Counted from the first letter of the stretch, positions 40,701 through 50,911 are shown. The stretch is 64,000 bases of DNA from Macrosoma leucophasiata (GCA_036365455.1 JAWQUS010000026.1:15766001-15830000), one strand, 5' to 3'. Notes: a model not told the origin generated them from the sequence alone. Program-made: numbers and translations.

Positions 40701-43700
40701 TAATTATTTCATGGCATCCGAACAAGAGTGTAAAACTTACCGTCCGTTGTCTCTGCCGACCCCCCAAACTCGGATCGTGTGTATGGGCTGTGTGTGCAAA
40801 GTATTGAGGCTTTCGGGGTCTATGAGCTTTAGGGCACCGTCGTCCAGATCCATAAATAAGTCTTTACCCTGCAATAGATTAATTATTTCGAATGTTAATT
40901 ATTATGCATTACTATAGAAATTAAAGAAAAACAGAAAGAAAAATTTGACTTCGGGCATCAATCGAACCTGCGACCTCAGGATAACCAGTCCAGCCGCTTT
41001 ACCACTAAGCTACCAACGTACCTACTTCCGTAGCAGGTTCGATTCCTGCCCGAAGTCAAATTTTCTTTCCGTTTTTTCTTTAATTTCTAAAGTTCACTCG
41101 CATGTGTTATTGCGAAAAATAAATAGTACAATTATGCATTACTAGTTTTTGAGCGCGACTTCGTCTAGTAGTTCGTAGCCTATATATATTATAATGTAAT
41201 TCCAATGAACATACTGTAAAGTTCCATCCAAATCCGTTTCGTGAAATAGTAACAAGCATGCGTCCATTCATCCATACTCACAAACTTTCGCATTTATAAT
41301 ATTACCTAGTGGCCAGCTATCACTGGACTACTGCCAGTGTAGTCCAGCGGTACTTGGCCACTAATGTTACACTGGGGTCCTGAGTTCGACCCTAGTATCA
41401 AGGGCTATGAAAATTAAAAATGCTACTGGAATTTTCATATTTTCTGCAAGTTTCCCAGTACTGACTTCGGGCACTAGCGTGTTTGTCATCAAGTATGCTT
41501 GAATGCATGCGAATTGCGAACACCCACGATTACTACACTATATATCAAAATCTGAAAGAAGTTAATGTGTTTACACCTTCAAACAACTTTTGACTTTAAG
41601 GCGAGCGACAATGTAACAAAGAAGGAGTTACGTACTAATCAATGTATGTTCGGAAGATAAAATACTCACATCACCCCAACGGCCGACCTGGTCCAGCAAA
41701 TCGTTCCTGCCTAGGCTGAGATCCACGATGCACTTGTTCACAGCCCGACTGGAGCGTTCCGGTGTAAGATCTGACTCCGCTATTTCCACCCAACCCAGGG
41801 ACCTCACGAAGAACCTCACCGCCCGCCCATCTGGCTCAGGACGAGCTGGGAAACTGCGACGTCTGAGGATAGAGCATTTTTTAACAGATCGTGAAAATGG
41901 CGTCCAGCATGAAGCTATCTTGACGGACAAGTGAATGCTGAAATCTAAGCTGTAGGTATACAGCTTAGACTTCTAGTAAGAAAAGAAGAAAGAGTCAATG
42001 GAGATGTGTTGGCTCTTCTTAAACATGTGATGTTATACCTCAGTGCCTGTAACTACATTGTCAACTAAGTAGGTACGACTAAAGTCTTGATGTCTCGAAG
42101 CAGATAGATGTACCTAATTTGAGTCTGAGACACGAGTGACAAGACCCAAATCTCTCTGGTCTCTGACACGAATAAAAATTTTATGAATGCAGGATAGGCA
42201 AATTACGAATAAATATGGCGACCGCATACGGGAAGATGAAGCATAGCCAGGACTCTCCATCCAATCGTTCATTGTGGCAATCTTTGATGGGAGGTTTTTG
42301 TCCAGCCGTGGACGTCTTTCAACTGATGATGATGTTGGTAATGAGACCGGATGAACATCGTCGACATTCACAGAATTAAAATGAATCATTGTAGGTATCT
42401 TTTGAGGAGACTTGTCCAGCAGTTGATGTCGCTTATGAACTCCTTAAGTAAGACACATCTACCAAGAATGACTTCAAACAGATCTACAAATAGATCTTAA
42501 TTCCTATCAAACTTACTTGTAAGCGACCTCCTCCTTCCGTTTCCTCTCAGCATCTTGATCCAAAGCCCCGCTGGTCGTACTCCTTGTAACGGACGTGGTC
42601 ATCGCGCCTTCATACTTGACTTCGGACAGGTTGGAGCAGTCCCGCACCATGGAGATGCGGCTCTCACGCGCCTCGATAGGTGGCATCTTGGGTATCTCGC
42701 GCTGGATCGTACCGCTCTTTATGTGCCAGTAGTATGGGCCGTCCATGTCTGAAATATGTTATAATTGAATCATTATGTATCTGCCCCGGTGGATTTTAAC
42801 AGTAATAAACTACTTCGAAGAGTGAGGGTTCGGGTTCGATCAAGAAATGTTTTTATTTATCAATCGAAAACTAAAACCAATTAGTACTCCCAAAATGAAA
42901 TGTGCCATGAATGTCATATTAAATTTAATTGAAATGAAAGTATATTATTGGTTGGTATTATTGGTAATTGAAATGAAAGTATATTATAGTACTATTACTG
43001 GTGGTAGAGCTCCAGTGACGGAGCTCGCGGGCGTAGGCACCACCGCATTACCTAATATACTTGCCGCTAAATGGTAGTGTTCAACACTATCGTGTTCCGG
43101 TCAGGTGGTAATGTACGGCCCTGTAATTTCCGGCACAGAGGCATAAGACCTTAGGCCTCAGGAGTGGTAACGCATCTGCATTTGACCTTGGTCTTTGTGT
43201 GGCTGTCTGTAGGCTGCAGTCATCACTTAACATCAATGTGAACTGCATGCTTGTTTACCACTTCCATTACACAAAAAAAAAAAATTTTTATATATATATT
43301 ATTATGATTCCATAGATGCGGCTAAAGTTCTTTGGATTGAGATTGCTGGTGGCGAGCCTGTTGACATCTCCGGGCACATTACCAAACTCCGAGTTACTGG
43401 AAACTTCCAGAAAATGGAAAAATCCCAGTAGAACCCAATAAGGGATTTTACGCCGCTATCTCTGATAACCCCCGACCCAGGAATGTAAGCCAAGATCCCA
43501 GCGTAAAAATAGTGGCCTGTAGTGTTGATTACTCCCACGTATCCATCCTGTGTAGGTGGGACTACTTTTTTTTTTTTTTTTTTTTTATGTAATTGAAGTG
43601 GCAAACAAGCATGCAGTTTACATTGATGTTAAGTGATGACTGCAGCCTATAGACACCCACACAAAGACCAAGGTCAAAATGCAAATGCGTTACCACTCCT

Positions 43701-44808
43701 GAGGCCTAAGGTGTTATGCCTCTGTGCCGGAAATTACAGGGCCGTACATTACCACCTGACCGGAACACGATAGTGCTGAACACTACCATTTAGCGGCAAG
43801 TAAATCAGGTAATGCGGTGGTGCCTACGCCCGCGAGCTCCGTCACTGGAGCTCTACCACCAGTAACTACTTACCAGTAGTACTTTCTTCGGTGGCTGGTA
43901 TATGGCCATAGTAATTAGGAACAGTGTAAGAAAAATGTATAGAAATCTGACCTTCATGTCTCTCCCAGCCCGGAGGCAGGACCTCCTTCTTCGGCCGGAG
44001 TTTGACTGGTATGGCATATAGGTCGTCATTGGGCCCCTCCGCGGAGTGAGGCACGGGGCCCGCGTGACTCTTCTCTGTGTCTTCCTGGTCAGCCCTCTCT
44101 TTCTCGGGAGGGGGCGACTCCTCCCCTCTGTTTTGAGGCGGCGTGATTAGACCGCTTTTTTCGCTGGAATTAAAATATTTTGGTGATGTTATTTTGGTTG
44201 CAAGAAGACTTTATTATTCAGCTGACCCGGCGAACTTCGTATCGCCTTAAAATTAATAAATTAGTCCTAACTATCTGACACATACGAACTATTTGTATGG
44301 AAAAAAAAATTGTTTTTACTATTTTCCCTACATTTTTTTTATATTTTCTCTCATTTTACCTTCCTCGGACTTGTAATAAGACTTAATATTTTGAAATTAG
44401 CCAGAACGATCCAGCCGTTCTCGAGGTTTAGTGGAACTAACGAATATTATTTTATTGGTGGTAGGGTTCAAGTATAGAGACTTCAGAACGTAGGCACCAC
44501 CATATTATCTAATCTATCTGCCGCCAAATGGTAGTGTTCAACACTACCGCGTTCCTGTTAGATGTTAATGTAGGTATGGCCTCGTAATAACTATCACTAA
44601 GCATAACTAAGGTTTAAGGGATGGCAAAGCATCTGTGTTTTGACCTCAGGTTTTTGTGTAGATGTCTATAGGCTACAGTCATCACTTAACATCCATGTGA
44701 AGCGCAGGCTTGTTTGCCACCTTCGCTACATAAAAAATAATACAAGAATATATTTGAATAAGTACTCACTTTCCTTTGTTAACTGGTGAAGAGGCTTCGT
44801 CTTCAACT
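34641..44808 (-). CDS. APBB: Fe65/APBB adaptor protein (gene-level, 9 exons)
   Basis: Exons in transcript order are 44808-44770, 44163-43952, 42748-42517, 41862-41670, 40868-40741, 38151-37958, 37060-36858, 35488-35312 and 34781-34641. They join without a phase conflict to 505 codons and a stop. The order is acidic Pro-rich linker, WW domain (LPPGWERHE..YYWHI), PTB1 (FFVRSLGWVE ... IRVWGVGRDNGRDFA ... CHVFRCEAPA) and PTB2 (ARYLGSAEVP ... VRYLSFLGIGRDV ... AACKLRYQKCLDAH). That is the diagnostic Fe65 layout. Fe65 proteins bind the APP-family cytoplasmic tail through PTB2 and act in the cytoplasm and nucleus. The WW domain has Arg where the second Trp is expected. Upstream exons are not established. 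Confidence 0.95.
35312..35488 (-). CDS. APBB: Fe65 exon: PTB2 second half
   Basis: Acceptor tttgtcag, donor GTATGT; phase 0 both ends, 59 codons. Contains VECRVRYLSFLGIGRDVRR and AHAFHAEP, the PTB2 strands and pre-C-terminal helix region. Confidence 0.95.
35650..35860 (-). repeat. Dispersed repeat K
   Basis: About 210 bp, found inverted at 45755-45960 (accgcggacact, gcttaatttggtctct, taccaaccgtcgccc). No clear terminal repeats. Confidence 0.6.
35925..36515 (-). pseudogene. Four decayed copies of the Fe65 PTB2-a exon end
   Basis: Segments near 36410-36515, 36275-36370, 36135-36250 and 35925-36125 resemble the 3' half of the exon at 36858-37060. Each keeps a DVI/DVLN.A/V-like start, an RLAAAR-like stretch and a 'cctcagtaatagtaatca'-like end. 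All have substitutions, stops or indels and none has a complete acceptor-to-donor exon. Confidence 0.7.
36520..36771 (-). mobile_element. SINE-like family A inside the duplicated exon series
   Basis: T-run (its tail) at 36510-36531, end accaccagta. Sequence tatgacatcc lies on the far side and gatgacatcc on the near side, so the SINE splits one decayed PTB2 copy. Confidence 0.7.
36858..37060 (-). CDS. APBB: Fe65 exon: PTB2 first half
   Basis: Acceptor tatgcaatag, donor GTGAGT. Enters in phase 1, leaves in phase 0, 67 full codons: ASFPTPMEEPRKTVRARYLG, ATGMDVLNDAI, VAVAPSMITITEEG. Matches the FPTP..E linker and YLG..PV..P.G.D.LN.AI start of Fe65 PTB2. Confidence 0.95.
37215..37385 (-). mobile_element. 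SINE-like family A, head deleted
   Basis: From taatggtagtggcaaacaag to ccggaaattacatggccgt. Confidence 0.7.
37390..37915 (-). pseudogene. Three to four decayed tandem copies of the Fe65 PTB1-c exon end
   Basis: Units end near 37811, 37638 and 37457 (spacing 145-180), with a poorer one at 37390-37455. Each repeats the last ~100 bases of the exon at 37958-38151 (RDICKRI.....LQPPPRPTDL..AR.PR) plus the donor region (ctggtaagac/ctggtaagag) and ~15 bases of intron. All lack the exon's 5' half and acceptor. Confidence 0.8.
37958..38151 (-). CDS. APBB: Fe65 exon: PTB1 last part and linker
   Basis: Acceptor accaacaatccag, donor GTAAGA. Phase 2 in, phase 1 out. DFAYVARDRVSRKHMCHVFR, CEAPARSIANALRDICKRI and a Pro/Arg-rich linker, matching DFAFVA...MLKCHVFRC of Fe65. 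Confidence 0.95.
38496..38555. repeat. Hairpin, 28-bp arms, 4-base loop
   Basis: aggtcttaaaatactaaggt... and its reverse complement with a single mismatch, in a Fe65 intron. Confidence 0.85.
38723..38775. repeat. Hairpin, 25-bp arms, 3-base loop
   Basis: gccatcgaaaatataataaa... and its near-perfect complement (one mismatch). Followed to 39110 by a segment of unknown origin. Confidence 0.85.
39411..39560. mobile_element. MITE, CCCCTTATTCATAAACGTA type
   Basis: Inverted ends ccccttattcataaacgta / tacgtttatgaataa...agggg, with gtctttgtc/gacaaagac inside. Known as an abundant type of short element in Lepidoptera. Confidence 0.7.
39768..39846. repeat. 40-bp direct duplication
   Basis: tttaataatggcaacccatt... 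occurs twice in tandem with one difference. Followed to 40160 by a GC-richer dispersed segment (ggtggaggtgggtgggttag) without a clear family. Confidence 0.75.
40741..40868 (-). CDS. APBB: Fe65 exon: PTB1 middle
   Basis: Acceptor ctattgcag, donor GTAAGT. Phase 0 in, phase 2 out: GKDLFMDLDDGALKLIDPES, LHTQPIHTIRVWGVGRDNG. Matches the Fe65 PTB1 IRVWGVG strand. Confidence 0.95.
40918..41130. mobile_element. tRNA-derived SINE family F, snap-back pair
   Basis: Minus-strand head and body (40918-41012) mirrored by a plus-strand copy of the body (41033-41130). Both carry the B-box word gcaggttcgatt in opposite orientation. Confidence 0.65.
41142..41302 (-). mobile_element. Helitron-like element
   Basis: Minus-strand CTAG end at 41142-41145; other end near tttataatattac. 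Internal aagttccatccaaatcc and catactcacaaactttcgc are typical of lepidopteran Helitron-like repeats. Confidence 0.5.
41325..41520 (+). mobile_element. SINE family B, diverged
   Basis: ctggggtcctgagttcgac, body gctactggaattttcatattt, tail gaatgcatgcgaattgcg. The head is decayed. Confidence 0.45.
41670..41862 (-). CDS. APBB: Fe65 exon: PTB1 start
   Basis: Acceptor ctctatcctcag, donor GTGAGT. Phase 2 in, phase 0 out, 64 codons: RRSFPARPEPDGRAVRFFVR, SLGWVEIAESDLTPERSSRA, VNKCIVDLS, GRWGD. Matches FAVRSLGWVE..E.DL.P..S..AVN.CI of Fe65. Confidence 0.95.
42517..42748 (-). CDS. APBB: Fe65 exon: WW second half and linker
   Basis: Acceptor catatttcag, donor GTAAGT. Phase 1 in, phase 2 out. Begins MDGPYYWHIKSGTIQREIP. 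The tyrosine pair and H..SGT are as in the family, but the position of the second WW-domain Trp is CGC (Arg). Ends DQDAERKRKEEVAY. Confidence 0.95.
42986..43285 (+). mobile_element. SINE-like family A, full copy
   Basis: tactggtggtagagctccag to A-run; close to consensus. It lies in the intron between the two WW exons. Confidence 0.8.
43340..43530 (-). mobile_element. SINE family B, body only
   Basis: gcgagcctgttgacatctcc to ggaatgtaagccaagatccc; the B box is decayed and the head and tail are lost. Confidence 0.6.
43566..43864 (-). mobile_element. SINE-like family A, full copy
   Basis: 20-base T-run tail, then the complete element to ctctaccaccagtaa. It is opposite in orientation to the copy at 42986. 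Confidence 0.8.
43952..44163 (-). CDS. APBB: Fe65 exon: acidic linker and WW first half
   Basis: Acceptor ttaattccag, donor GTCAGA. Phase 2 in, phase 1 out. EKSGLITPPQNRGEESPPP, then DDLYAIPVKLRPKKEVLPPG and WERHE. The WW domain is split by the intron after its first strand. Confidence 0.93.
44219..44445 (-). mobile_element. Helitron-like element, decayed
   Basis: agctgacccggcgaacttcg to cgatccagccgttctcgagg, same family as 47578-48276. Confidence 0.55.
44455..44745 (+). mobile_element. SINE-like family A, old copy
   Basis: ttggtggtagggttcaagta to taaaaaataata; strongly diverged. Confidence 0.6.
44770..44808 (-). CDS. APBB: Fe65 small exon (39 nt), first confirmed
   Basis: Acceptor ttatttgtttcag, donor GTGAGT. 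Phase 2 in and out, VEDEASSPVNKG. Supported by splice signals and exact phase fit to the next exon. Confidence 0.75.
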
Positions 44809-44878
44809 CTGAAACAAATAAAAAAACAAATATAATTGTTGATCAGTTTAATGTCGGCTCTGCACTCGGTCTGCGAAT

Positions 44879-45290
44879 AGGGTTACCACCTCTTAGCTGT
44901 CTAAATCCGGGAGAAAGAAAACATTGAATATAATAACTTTTTATTTTATTTTGAATTATTACCAAAATATAAATAATTGTATTTAATAAAAATATGACAC
45001 AAGTGCATGGATTGCTGTTAGATACAGACTAATAAGCGAACGAATGAAACTTATAACAAACAAATGAGGAACGAGAATGCTGCCGAGAATTGACGCCACT
45101 CTTAGCCATTTCGACATCGCGTGTCATTACTTTTGAACAACTTGTTATTCCGGGAGAATTAAGTATATTTTTAATTCCTTCCGGGAGACGGGAGATTTTA
45201 ATTTTCAGAGCTCGAATCCGCTTAATCAATCTCTCAATCTCCCGGATTTCCGGGAGACCCCCGGAATTCCGGGAGAGGTGGCAACCCTAG
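44879..45290. mobile_element. hAT-like MITE, AGGGTTRCCACCTC ends
   Basis: Inverted ends agggttaccacctc / gaggtggcaaccct flanked by CTGCGAAT on both sides (44871-44878 and 45291-45298). Inserted about 70 bases upstream of the 39-nt Fe65 exon. The right half has several cgggaga/tcccgg inverted words. Confidence 0.75.
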
Positions 45291-45436
45291 CTGCGAATAG
45301 CCGCAAAAGTCCGCGACACGAGGGTTAATGTTCACGCCTTCTCGTTCACACTTCTCACCTTTCCCCGACGCTGATCGGGCAACGGCAAAAAATACGTTTG
45401 ACCTTGCATGACCCGATGTTATTCATTTATTTATTA

Positions 45437-45606
45437 CTAGATGTCTCCCTCGGCTTCTCCACCGTGGATGTCGAAAAGTAGCCTATGCTCTTCCTCAAAG
45501 TCAGCTCTATCTCTTCAGGTTCAGTCGTTTGGACGTGAAAAGGTAATAGACAGACAGACAGACAGACAGAGTTACTTTCGCATTTATTATATATATACAT
45601 ATAGTA
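45437..45606 (-). mobile_element. Helitron-like element with (CAGA)n
   Basis: CTAG at 45437-45440 preceded by A; a cagacagacagacagacaga microsatellite at about 45549-45572 inside. Confidence 0.5.
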
Positions 45607-45754
45607 AGGGTTACCCGTGAACGTGAACGTGACTTACCATCAACGTGAACTGTATGCTTGTTTAATATTGCATGGCATAAAAAACGTGGTTAGATATTGA
45701 GATTTTTTATTACGATGTTCCCAGTAACATCCTTAGAGTTTCCGATTAAGTATG

Positions 45755-45960
45755 ACCAAGCCACACCGCGGACACTCCGCCAAAATTCCATATAGACGCT
45801 TAATTTGGTCTCTATTACACAGACATCAATCAGTGACCTGTATTTACACGTGCACCTGCGTGCGTAGCACGCAGAAAATACCAACCGTCGCCCATAAGGG
45901 GGGAGGAGGTTGGGTGATGCGGGGAAATCGGGCTGGACGTCGAAGTGTCCACCTACCCCT
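45755..45960 (+). repeat. Dispersed repeat K, second copy
   Basis: Inverted relative to 35650-35860. Confidence 0.6.
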
Positions 45961-46249
45961 AAGACCTCAGGCTTCACCATCGCGATTGCGACCACTGAGC
46001 CAACGAGGCAGTCTAACTATAAGTAAAACTAGTAGGTATATCTATAAACGGACGATTAAATAGAATGTCTATCAAACAATTTCCTTATCGACTACCACGA
46101 TAGTCAAGCGAAAGAGAAAAGCCGCTCCCTATTGACCTATATCTTTCACTTTCTTGGAATTTTCCACGAGTGAGGTTCCATGGAATCGTAAAGATATAAT
46201 TAAAATACGATCAGAAGCCTAGCTTATCAATCGACATTTGTTTTGTAGG

Positions 46250-46425
46250 TTCCCACTGATTGTAGAGCTCCAGTGACGGAGCTCGCGGGCTAAATGGCCG
46301 TGTTCAACACTATCGTGTTCCGGTCAGGTGGTAATATACGGGCCTGTGATTTCGAGCACAGAGGCATAACACCTTAGGCCTCAGGAGTAGTAACGCATCT
46401 GCATTTCGACCTCTGGTCTTTGACG
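46250..46425 (+). mobile_element. SINE-like family A, internal deletion
   Basis: gtagagctccagtgacggag joined to ctaaatggccgtgttcaaca; ends at cctctggtctttg without a tail. Confidence 0.7.
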
Positions 46426-47012
46426 ATATCGGCACAGATGGAAAAAAGGGGTTAACATTCGCACCAAATATAGGCAGACACTATCTGATCAGGTCTCAAA
46501 TTTAAGTAATACGAGTAAAGCACAAAATAAAAAGTCCATACAAATAGCACACTTCCTTACTGATGCTTGTAGAAGATATATTCGCAAAACATAACCTTGT
46601 TGTGCCATTGCGTCCTCGATATGATTGAAAATTACTTTCAAAACGGGATATTTATTTAAATGTTTCTTTTTACAATCGTTGACGGAGAATAATTGATTAT
46701 TATTTATAACCGACTAGGTAGTAGATAAAATATGAATATTTTTTTGATAACGTCTTGTAAATCGATGACGCTGGCTGCATGTACGAAAAACGTACGTTCC
46801 ACCTGTTTGCATCCATCCATTTTGCATTTTTGTTAAAAAGTGTCACTCTAGTGATAAATTCTATTTTAAAAATAAATGACTTTTGCACGTAAGTTTTGTG
46901 TTTTTATGTAGTTTTGGTACATACACATGCTGACAAAACTTCATACTTCGCATTCACCATACCCTATCTATCCACAAAAAGCCCCGCATGCTATCATTAG
47001 AGACTTGGTCTT

Positions 47013-47275
47013 TTTTTTTTTTTTTTTTTTTTTTATGTAATGCATGTGGTAAACAAGCATGCAGTTCAGTCATGCAGTTCAGTCAAAATGCAGATGCGTT
47101 ACCACTCCTGAGGCCTAAGGTGTTATGCCTCTGTGCCGGAAATTACAGGGCCGTACATTACCACCTGACCGGAACACGATAGTGCTGAACACTACCATTT
47201 AGCGGCAAGTATATTAGGTAATGCGGTGGTGCCTACGCCCGCGAGCTCCGTCACTGGAGCTCTACCACCAGTAAT
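47013..47275 (-). mobile_element. SINE-like family A
   Basis: T-run 47012-47034, internal deletion with a tandem catgcagttcagt, then full head to accaccagtaa. Confidence 0.75.
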
Positions 47276-47577
47276 AGGAGGTCGCCTTAAACATGTCTTA
47301 AAGAAACCACATCGTTTTTCAAAAGATATAAGTTACTAAATTCAAAGAGACAAGGAATACAAGTAAAAGCCGCTAATAAAATTAAATGTAATAGTAGAAC
47401 TTACAGAAAGTTGGCCGCTTGAAGAAATCAATACTTGTCGCGGGACCTTGGGCACTATAGCATGAACTTGTCAACTGCACATTGAACGACTTAAGTTTTT
47501 TTCTATATGTAGTAAAAGTAAGAAATAAGCTTGCAGCCTCAATTGATTTTGAATGGACATTGCTACTTATTAATGTA

Positions 47578-48276
47578 CTAGCTGACCCGGCAAACTTCGT
47601 ATTGCCTCAGATTTTTTTTTTTTTTAATGTAATGGAAGTGGTAAACTAGCATGCAGTTCACATTGATGTTAAGTGATGACTGCAGCCTATAGACACCCAC
47701 ACAAAGACCAAGGTCAAAATGCAGATGCGTTACCACTCCTGAGGCCTAAGGTCTTATGCCTCTGTGCCGGAAATTACAGGGCCGTACATTACCACCTGAC
47801 CGGAACACGATAGTGTTGAACACTACCATTTAGCGGCAAGTATATTAGGTAAATTGAAATAATAGGTCAGATTGAAATAATGTGTCAAAGGTTTCATAGA
47901 TACGGACTATTTCTATGGGAAAATAAAATTGTATTTTTTTTAAAGTACATGTACTAGCACAGATTACTAAATAGGCTATGCGAACAAATGATGCTCGAAT
48001 TTAATTAAGTAATCACGTTTCCGAACAAACGATGCTCTTTCAATATAGCCTATGGCTGTGAATGACATTGATATTCGTTACGCGCGTTTTTGCAAATATG
48101 CAAAATTAAATGTATATTTTTCAATATTTCTGAGAGATTTTCTTAATTTTTTTTTCCTTAAGAACCTTCTTCTAATAATAAGAAATACAACAAAAAAAGA
48201 ATTAGTGAAATCGGTCCAGCCATTCACGCGTGATGCCGTGACCAAGGAAAACGGGTTGCATTTTTATATATATAGA
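47578..48276 (-). mobile_element. Helitron-like element split by a SINE
   Basis: On the minus strand it runs from A|TCTATATATAT (48276) to CAGCTAG|T (47578), fully canonical Helitron ends. A family A SINE (47613-47855) interrupts it. No Rep/helicase coding is seen. Confidence 0.65.
47613..47855 (-). mobile_element. SINE-like family A, head missing, inside a Helitron
   Basis: T-run tail, ggtaaactagcatgcagttc to gcggcaagtatattaggtaa. The flanking Helitron resumes at ttgaaataatgtgtcaaagg. Confidence 0.75.
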
Positions 48277-48754
48277 TAAACACCAGACTTTTTTAAAGGA
48301 GCCAACTAGCACACGAATGACATATATGGTAGTAAAATTATATTTTGAGCTTTTAAACACCTACATAAAGCTCTATAGTCACTTCCTGGAATCGATGCCT
48401 TAGTTTTAACTTTCTATCGTCCTATGCATATATATTTATAATATATTATCTATATACTGTATAAGTTATGTATATATTATTTATGATACGTAAATATAAT
48501 AATTATATCTAATATATTTTTATCTTTTTATTGATTGTTAAAAATTTATAATGTTTTTGTTTCTAAACAATACCTATTTCTTACTGTCCATATAGTTTTT
48601 ATTATTGCACCCCTACTATCAGTATCCCACTACCTCAAGGTTGACTGGTAGAGAATGCCCTATGGCATTAAGTCCGCCTTATGTACTAGGTGCATTAAAG
48701 TTTAAATAAATAAATAAATAAAACTGTAGATCTCTAATACCTATAATCTCTATA

Positions 48755-49085
48755 TATAATGCGAATGTGGATGGTTGGAGATGGCTAGGAAGACCAAGAC
48801 TGACCTACCATGACCAAATACTCGTAGGTCGGGTGTTGTCTGAGGGTGGGGTCAAAAATCTTAGGAATCGGCGTGCATGCATGAAGAGAATAATTAATGT
48901 AGAAGAAGTATGTCAGGACCGAGATATTGGATATCGAGATATCGGACCTGGCGTGAAGATACATAATACAAATAGGTCGAATACTCTCTGATAGTTACGT
49001 CAAGCCTTAGGAATCGACGTGCATGTATGAAGATAATGATGAATGTAGATGAGGCACGGGAGACGTGTTGCCTTCATTAGGTACA
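48755..49085 (+). mobile_element. LINE 3' coding end relic (RTE-like)
   Basis: Encodes GRPRLTYHDQILVGRVLSEG then RNRRACMKRIINVEEVCQDR, a hallmark of the RTE-type C-terminus. A second partial repeat of the RACM..MMNVDEA region follows at 49000-49065. Broken and truncated. Confidence 0.65.
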
Positions 49086-49249
49086 TAAAAAAATTGAGCT
49101 CTGGTTGTTGTGAAGACGTCTACCTATAGGCTGCAGTCTTCTTCTTCTTCTTCTATTTATTAGTGGCAATTACCGACTTAAGGGTAATTCTGCCAGAATC
49201 TGGTGATTGGAGAGGCTTACAAGTAGAACTCTAAACTACGGTTAATTGA

Positions 49250-49435
49250 TAGATTTTTTTTTATGTGATTGAAGTGGCAAACAAGCATGCAGCTTACATT
49301 GTTGTTAAGTGATGACTGCAGCCTATAGACACCCACACAAAGACCAAGGTCAAAATGCAGATGCGTTACCACTCCTGAAGCCTAAGGTGTTATTCCGGTG
49401 TGTTCCGGAAATTACAGGGCCGCACATTAAAAAAG
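49250..49435 (-). mobile_element. SINE-like family A, head missing
   Basis: agtggcaaacaagcatgcag to attacagggccgcacatta. Confidence 0.7.
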
Positions 49436-49664
49436 ATGCCCGGTTTTATGCATTTCAAAGTTTTTTAAATTTATTCAGCGTTCCTTATCACTAGAACATA
49501 AGACAAAAGACAATCACAATTTATTTGTTAGACAAAACACAAGTGTTGCTATGATTACTTTAAATTTGTAATAATATAGTTTTATATATTTACCTTATTG
49601 CCTCAAATAGATAAATAAATAAAAAATAAATTAATTAAAGCCTAATATTATTTACACGAATATA

Positions 49665-49730
49665 TTAGGCTGCAGTCATCACTTAACATCAATGTGAGCT
49701 CGTTTGCCACCTTCCTTATAAAAAAAGCAT
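49665..49730 (+). mobile_element. SINE-like family A tail fragment
   Basis: ggctgcagtcatcacttaac to taaaaaaagc only. Confidence 0.6.
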
Positions 49731-50059
49731 TCTACTACAACCATCGACTATGGAACCAAGGAAGGCTGATTGGTCTGTGACTACAACAAACGCAATGTTA
49801 TAAAGAAATGATCAAATCGAACAATCGCTGCAATTTAATACTTCTATTATACAAGAACGTTTTTTTCCTATCATCACGAGTAGGTAATTGAAAACGTTTC
49901 ACATATTTCAACGATAAAATATAAAACCGATACTATTGTTCTACAATACTAACTTTTCTTTGTGAAAATGCACCTGCTCGCAATAAAAAAGCAATTTCAA
50001 CATTCAGCAATTTATTTTTGTTTCTCTCGAGCAACTCGTCCCAGCTTAGTGATTTTACG

Positions 50060-50215
50060 CTTTTTTTAATGTAATGAAGGTGGCAAACAAGCATGCAGTT
50101 CACATGGATGTTAAGTGACAACTGCAGCCTATAGACATCTACATAACAACCAGACGTTAAAATGCAGATGCGTCGCCACACGTGAGACCTTAATTGTCTC
50201 TGTGATACTCGTAGT
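50060..50215 (-). mobile_element. SINE-like family A, tail half
   Basis: gtggcaaacaagcatgcagt to ttaattgtctctgtgatac. Confidence 0.65.
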
Positions 50216-50239
50216 TATTAATATTGATATTTGAAAGAA

Positions 50240-50345
50240 GTAAGAAAACGTAACCGACGAGTCGTGGGTGTTTGCATTTATGATTGAATGCATGCATTTA
50301 CCTCTGCCTACCCCTTCGGGGATTACAGGCGTGAAGTTACGTTAC
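50240..50345 (+). mobile_element. SINE family B tail
   Basis: gtaaccgacgagtcgtgggt to aggcgtgaagttacgttacg. Confidence 0.65.
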
Positions 50346-50517
50346 GTATATTTGAAAGAAAGACAGAAAATAAATTTAATTCCAATAGATATTTACACTA
50401 GACACTTTCAATCAAAATGTCAAGAAATCATAAATTACCGATTGTGAATAACCATTACATACAAAAATATAATTATATTAATAGTAAATTTAAATTAGAA
50501 TTTAAAGTAATTAGTTA
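50346..50517. repeat. AT-rich repeat tail H
   Basis: aaatcataaattaccgattg and gaataaccattacata recur at 57925-57985, in the same orientation. Confidence 0.5.
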
Positions 50518-50828
50518 AACGTAACTTCACGCCTGTAATCCCCGAAGGGGTAGGCAGAGGTAAATGCATGCATTCAAGCATACATGCAAACACCCACGAT
50601 TCGCCGGTTACGTTTTGGCCCATGTAACAGGTGGCGAGCCTGTTGACATCTCCGGGCACATTACCAAACTTTGAGGTACTGGGAAATTTCCAGAAAATGG
50701 AAAAATCCCAATAGAACCAGAGATAAAGGCTTTTTCACCATTATCTCTGATAACCCCCTACCCGGGAATCGAACCCAGGACCTCAGCGTAGTAGTAGTGG
50801 CCTGCTACCACTAGGCTACCGAGGCAGT
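50518..50828 (-). mobile_element. tRNA-derived SINE family B, full copy
   Basis: gtaacttcacgcctgtaatc to ctaggctaccgaggcagt; both boxes intact on the minus strand. Confidence 0.8.
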
Positions 50829-50911
50829 TAAAATATCATTAAAATATCAATTAGTTAAAATATCATTAAAAAAGGAAAGTTAATTCAAAATATTAAAACG
50901 ATAGAAAATAA

